From the NCBI GenBank assembly GCA_030673825.1, contig JAUTCS010000145.1, positions 1-64,000 on the forward strand: a stretch of DNA of 64,000 bases, read 5' to 3'. The number at the start of each line of letters is the position of its first letter. Within the stretch, counting starts at the first letter, position 1. Source of the DNA: Verrucomicrobiota bacterium JB024 (GTDB taxonomy: Bacteria; Verrucomicrobiota; Verrucomicrobiia; Opitutales; Cerasicoccaceae). The translations under genes were made by a program, and so were the position numbers. Of this stretch, positions 60,403 through 64,000 are shown piece by piece. The notes beneath the pieces were generated by a model. The model had not been told where the DNA came from, ran no database searches, and saw only the letters and a program-made list of their open reading frames with translations.

Positions 60403-61352
60403 TAGCTCAACAGGTCGTGCATGCGCAGGATACCCGCGACGCGGCCCTCGGCATCGACCACCGGCACGACATAAATTTTGTGCCGCTCCATCAGGTCCAT
60501 GATCTCGCCCACGGCGGTGTCCGGGCGGACGGTTTTGGGCCCGGCGGTCATGAGGACGCCGGCCTTGGCCGGGCCGCGCCCACCAGGCAGCATGGCGCGG
60601 CGGATGTCGCCGTCGGTGATGATGCCCAGCAACTTTTCCACCTCGTCCACGACGAAGACAGCGCCGAGGTTGGGCCGGTTCATCTCTGCGATCAGTTGCT
60701 CGAAGCTCGCCTCCGGCCCGACCATGGGGAGGGTCTCCCCGGTCAGCATGACGTCCGAGGCGGTCAGCAGCAGGCGGCGGCCCAGCGTGCCACCGGGATG
60801 GAAGAGCGCGAACTGCTCCGGCTGGAAGTGGCGGGCGTTCATCATGGCCACGGCAAGGGCGTCGCCGATGACCTGGGCCACGGTGGCGCTGGTCATCGGG
60901 GCCAGGTTGAGCGGGCAGGCCTCTCGCTCGATGGAGGCATCCAGAACCAGGTCGCAACGTTCGGCCAGCCGGGTGTTGGTCTTGCCGAAAATGCCCAATA
61001 CCTGCGCGCCGATCCGCTTGATCGAGGGGAGCATCTTGATCATCTCGACTGTCTCGGCGCTGTTGGAAACCATCAGCACGACGTCGCCAGGGGCCACTAC
61101 CCCGAGGTCGCCATGGAGCGCCTCCGCCGCGCTGATATAAACTGCGGATGTGCCCGTGCTGGCGAAGGTGGCAGCGATCTTGTGGGCGACGATGCCGGAC
61201 TTGCCGATACCGGTCAGCACGACCTTCCCGCGCACCGCCAGCAGGGCCTCGACAAAGCGGTCGAAAGTGGGCCGGATGCGCTCCAGCGTTTCAGCCAGGG
61301 CCTGACGGTCCCGGTCGAAGACATCGCGGGCGGATGAAAAATGGTCGGTCAT
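60402..61352 (-). CDS. kdsD: arabinose-5-phosphate isomerase
   Basis: Converts ribulose-5-phosphate to arabinose-5-phosphate for KDO synthesis. The 316-aa KpsF/KdsD-type protein has an N-terminal SIS domain (GKVVLTGIGKSGIVAHKIAA, then SNSAETVEMIKMLPSIKRIG) and two CBS domains (about 205-315, ending VVDAEGRVAGILRMHDLLS). Operon with kdsA upstream (11-bp gap). The TAG stop codon shares its TA with the target duplication of the IS630-like element, so the protein ends at the original point. Confidence 0.93.
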   Translation of the reverse strand: MTDHFSSARDVFDRDRQALAETLERIRPTFDRFVEALLAVRGKVVLTGIGKSGIVAHKIAATFASTGTSAVYISAAEALHGDLGVVAPGDVVLMVSNSAETVEMIKMLPSIKRIGAQVLGIFGKTNTRLAERCDLVLDASIEREACPLNLAPMTSATVAQVIGDALAVAMMNARHFQPEQFALFHPGGTLGRRLLLTASDVMLTGETLPMVGPEASFEQLIAEMNRPNLGAVFVVDEVEKLLGIITDGDIRRAMLPGGRGPAKAGVLMTAGPKTVRPDTAVGEIMDLMERHKIYVVPVVDAEGRVAGILRMHDLLS

Positions 61353-61363
61353 GAAAAAACTCC

Positions 61364-62164
61364 TCAGCTAAGGTTACGGACGGCGGACCAGACGCGCAGA
61401 CACGCCTCCACCAGCGCGGGGAACTGCGTCAGCGGGATCTGGTTGGGCCCGTCGGAGATGGCCTTGTCCGGGTCCGGATGGGTTTCAAAAAACAGGCCGT
61501 CAGCCCCGGCGGCAAGCGCCGCGCGAGCCAGGGCGGGCACGAACTCGCGCTGGCCGGTGGTCTTGCCACCGCCCGCACCGGGCAGCTGCACGCTGTGGGT
61601 GGCGTCGAAAACGGTTGGGTGCCCGTAACCCTTCATGATGGAAAACGAGCGCATGTCCACCACGAGGTTCTGGTAGCCGAAGGTCGAGCCGCGCTCGGTC
61701 TGCCAGAGCTCGGCGGCCCCGGCGCCCTCCAGCTTGTCCACCACGAAGCGCATCTCCGTCGGCGAAAGGAACTGCCCTTTCTTCACGTTGACGACGCGGC
61801 CTGTCGCAGCGGCGGCCACCAGCAAGTCCGTCTGGCGGCACAGGAACGCGGGCACCTGGAGCACATCGCAGACCTCGCCCACCGGCGCGGCCTGCTCGGG
61901 CAGGTGAAAGTCCGTCGTCACCGGCAGACCGGTCTCTGCCTTGACCTTGGTCAGCAGGGCAAGGCCCTCGTCCATGCCGGGCCCGCGGTCGCTGCCGAGG
62001 GAGGTACGATTGGCCTTGTCAAAAGAGCCCTTGAAAACCGGGTTCAGCTCCGGATGCTTGGCCGCCACGGCGACCAGTTGCTCCGCCACGGCGAAGGTGA
62101 CCCGTTCGTTTTCCAGCGAGCAAGGTCCGGCGATCAAAAGCAGGCGTTCGGGATCGTAAAGCAT
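61364..62164 (-). CDS. kdsA: KDO-8-phosphate synthase
   Basis: Condenses arabinose-5-phosphate and PEP to KDO-8-phosphate. The 266-aa product shows [42 protein letters not shown] and [11 protein letters not shown]. The Cys in AGPCSLE is at the place that is Cys in metal-dependent KDO8P synthases and Asn in the E. coli type, so this should be the metal-dependent class. It starts 2 bp after the stop of the O-antigen ligase gene and is followed by kdsD. Confidence 0.94.
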   Translation of the reverse strand: MLYDPERLLLIAGPCSLENERVTFAVAEQLVAVAAKHPELNPVFKGSFDKANRTSLGSDRGPGMDEGLALLTKVKAETGLPVTTDFHLPEQAAPVGEVCDVLQVPAFLCRQTDLLVAAAATGRVVNVKKGQFLSPTEMRFVVDKLEGAGAAELWQTERGSTFGYQNLVVDMRSFSIMKGYGHPTVFDATHSVQLPGAGGGKTTGQREFVPALARAALAAGADGLFFETHPDPDKAISDGPNQIPLTQFPALVEACLRVWSAVRNLS

Positions 62165-62166
62165 AA

Positions 62167-63750
62167 TCAGGCGGTTTCGGTGTTGTCGTCGGGCTGGCGG
62201 AGACAGGGGGCGAGCTTCATCCAGGTCACCCCAAGCGCGACGATCAGGCTGACCAGAATCAGCACGGTGGGGTTGCTCAAGTTGAACTCAAAACTCGCGT
62301 GCGCCAGGGCGACTATCCCCCCGACAAAAAGCATGACGTGCTCGCTGTCGAGCGCCCGGATATAGTAAATAGCCAGGCCGATCCAGCTCAGCGTCAGTCC
62401 CGCCAGCAGCGCGCCGCCCGCCACCCCGAGCTCTGTCAGATACTGCAAGAGGTCGCTGTGGGCGTACTTGATGGAGTAATAAACGTAGAACGGTGGGCTT
62501 CGCTTCGGGACGATATAGGTGCGCCAAAGCTGCTCATACTCGGGCTTGAGCTGATAATTGCGGAACGCCCAGCGGTACGAGCCGCCCCCCCACCCCAACC
62601 AGGGATGCTCTTTGTACATATCGTATGTCGCTTTCCAAATCATCACGCGCAGGTCGGAGGACTTATCTCCCGCCAGCTTACCCTCCTCTCCCACAAACTC
62701 CTCAAAACGCCCCTTGACGCTCTCAACATCGACGAATCGCATCATTGCAAGATACCCCACCCCACACAGAACCAGCCCGAGCACACCGGCTTCCAACGCC
62801 ACTCGCAGAGAGCGGCTGCGCAACACCGACAGAAGGTACAGAAGAGCGAAGACTCCCAGCAACACCCCCCCCATCAGGATGCCTCCACGTGAGCTGGACG
62901 CGAACAAGGCCACACTGATCGTCAGCGCCAATAACAAAAGCATAATACCCGGGTGCGACCGCTGCATCCGTCGTCGCGCGCGCCCCTGATAATAAAAGAA
63001 GAGCGACAAACACACCCCCAGGGTCGGATACAGGTAGGCCGCCGCATGGTTACGGTAGTAAAAGGAACTGAAAGGCAGCACGTGCTTGGGGATCTCGAAA
63101 TTCCACAGCAGCAACTCCGCTCCGGTCAGCTGCTGCGCCAGCCCGACCAGTCCCAATGCCGCCCCATTCAGGCCGATAATCCACAGCAGGATGACGACCG
63201 AACGCCGGTTGCTCAGCCCGATCCACGCCGTCCACATAGCAAGCAGCGGCATGGCCCAGAGCATGAGCGAACGCCACGCGTTCATGTACCGGAAGGGTGC
63301 CTCCACGCTGGTCGGCAGCCAGTCGATGTGCTTCACGGGTACCATCATCCACGTCCCCTCCCGGATCACCCAGTCGGGGATGTCCTTGTGAACGACCTTC
63401 AAGGAGGGATTCAGGGCCTGAATAAATATATATACCAGCAGCGCCAGCCCCAGCCAGAAGACCGGGAAGCGCAGCAACTTCCCCAGCAGCCGGCGCGGAA
63501 TCTCGTCTCGCCCGTGCGCGGGGATGAACAGCTGGAGAAACGTCAGCAGGCTGATCGCAAAGAGCGCGATCTGCGGCCACATTTTCATGCTGCCCAGCAT
63601 CCACGGCCCCACCGTGACCAGCAACGCCAGCCCGGCGATGGTGCGCCATTCGCGCCCCGGGATCGGGGTCGATGGTCGGCGACGGCTGCCCTGGGAACGG
63701 CGGCGGAAGGCCTCGACCGGGTCCGCGGAATGTCTCTGAGTTTCGCTCAC
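62167..63750 (-). CDS. O-antigen ligase/polymerase-like membrane protein (Wzy_C family)
   Basis: A 527-aa polytopic protein with about 12 hydrophobic segments. A large extracytoplasmic loop (about 310-440) follows the typical segment [20 protein letters not shown] (the Wzy_C RNHxA-type motif). It either ligates O-antigen to the lipid core or polymerises polysaccharide repeats; sequence alone does not decide. It is translated just before kdsA. The gmhA-like gene precedes it with a 38-bp gap. Confidence 0.85.
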   Translation of the reverse strand: MSETQRHSADPVEAFRRRSQGSRRRPSTPIPGREWRTIAGLALLVTVGPWMLGSMKMWPQIALFAISLLTFLQLFIPAHGRDEIPRRLLGKLLRFPVFWLGLALLVYIFIQALNPSLKVVHKDIPDWVIREGTWMMVPVKHIDWLPTSVEAPFRYMNAWRSLMLWAMPLLAMWTAWIGLSNRRSVVILLWIIGLNGAALGLVGLAQQLTGAELLLWNFEIPKHVLPFSSFYYRNHAAAYLYPTLGVCLSLFFYYQGRARRRMQRSHPGIMLLLLALTISVALFASSSRGGILMGGVLLGVFALLYLLSVLRSRSLRVALEAGVLGLVLCGVGYLAMMRFVDVESVKGRFEEFVGEEGKLAGDKSSDLRVMIWKATYDMYKEHPWLGWGGGSYRWAFRNYQLKPEYEQLWRTYIVPKRSPPFYVYYSIKYAHSDLLQYLTELGVAGGALLAGLTLSWIGLAIYYIRALDSEHVMLFVGGIVALAHASFEFNLSNPTVLILVSLIVALGVTWMKLAPCLRQPDDNTETA

Positions 63751-63788
63751 GACTACAACGCGCTAAGCATGAATCGCCGCCGTGTCCA

Positions 63789-64000
63789 TCACGGAAGCGG
63801 CGCGGTCCAGTCCTCCGCCTCGACCATTTCCAGCCACTGGTGCAGGATAAAGGTGTGAACCTCCTGGATGCGAGCCGTCACCCGTGAGGGCACGAGCACG
63901 GCGTGATCGACGAGGGCGCGGGCCTTGCCGCCGCTCCCGCCGGAGACGAGGATGCTCGTCACCCCGCGCGCCCGGCAGACCTCGAAGGCCCGCAGCAGGT
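63789..64000 (-). CDS. gmhA: SIS-domain phosphoheptose isomerase, 3' part
   Basis: The gene runs off the window; only the last 70 codons are seen. They read VTSILVSGGSGGKARALVD, then LVPSRVTARIQEVHTFILHQ, the phosphosugar-isomerase end of GmhA-type SIS domains. The latter segment contains the TARIQEVH motif that makes the active-site base. GmhA makes D-glycero-heptose-7-phosphate for LPS heptose. It precedes the O-antigen ligase gene, with KDO genes after it. Confidence 0.8.
   Translation of the reverse strand, partial: LLRAFEVCRARGVTSILVSGGSGGKARALVDHAVLVPSRVTARIQEVHTFILHQWLEMVEAEDWTAPLP

Overview
The window is a high-GC bacterial chromosome segment that most resembles Verrucomicrobiota, probably class Opitutae. 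This placement is an inference from gene content: a five-gene locus with the order of the Akkermansia Amuc_1098-Amuc_1102 pilus/secretion genes, an EpsI-type exosortase-associated protein in a polysaccharide cluster, a DUF4838 protein, and intergenic palindromic repeat families. KDO and heptose genes (kdsA, kdsD/kpsF, a gmhA-like fragment) point to a Gram-negative envelope with LPS. No rRNA, tRNA or CRISPR array was found.

Positions 1-16.5 kb are mostly housekeeping: glutamate dehydrogenase, a YycJ-like metallo-beta-lactamase-fold hydrolase, pyruvate kinase, FtsK, mannose-6-phosphate isomerase, an AsmA-like membrane protein, GrpE-DnaJ, the agmatine-to-putrescine pair AguA/AguB, HisG, an orphan OmpR-type regulator and a stand-alone 5'-3' exonuclease. 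Repeats lie directly after, or even inside, the 3' ends of several of these genes. At 16.5-23.8 kb, five minus-strand genes encode a small periplasmic protein, a PilM-PilN fusion, a PilO/Amuc_1100-like protein, a membrane-anchored accessory protein and a PilQ/GspD-type secretin. They are followed by a Nudix hydrolase and the pyruvate dehydrogenase genes pdhA-pdhB-pdhC.

At 28.2-34.0 kb a sensor kinase, an Rcp1-like receiver and a hybrid kinase with five PAS-like domains form a phosphorelay cluster. Next come a small lipoprotein, PpnP, a UDP-sugar pyrophosphorylase with a phosphosugar mutase, an unknown 129-aa protein, an FtsB-like protein, and an ExeA-like ATPase with two GspB-like proteins. 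From 43.5 to 53.6 kb lies an exopolysaccharide/O-antigen cluster: a CapD-like dehydratase, two different initiating transferases (WecA-type and WcaJ-type), a DegT aminotransferase, an EpsI-like protein, a glycosyltransferase, rfbA and rfbB, with the DNA-repair gene tag in between.

The accessory part is 56.1-60.4 kb. A compact minus-strand operon resembles a phage or plasmid recombination module: a 178-aa protein, a RecB/Cas4-like nuclease with a cysteine cluster, two overlapping small membrane proteins and a DUF932 protein. Beside it is a decayed IS630-family element inserted exactly in the TA of the kpsF stop codon. The window ends in the LPS genes kpsF, kdsA, an O-antigen ligase/polymerase and the 3' part of a GmhA-like SIS protein.
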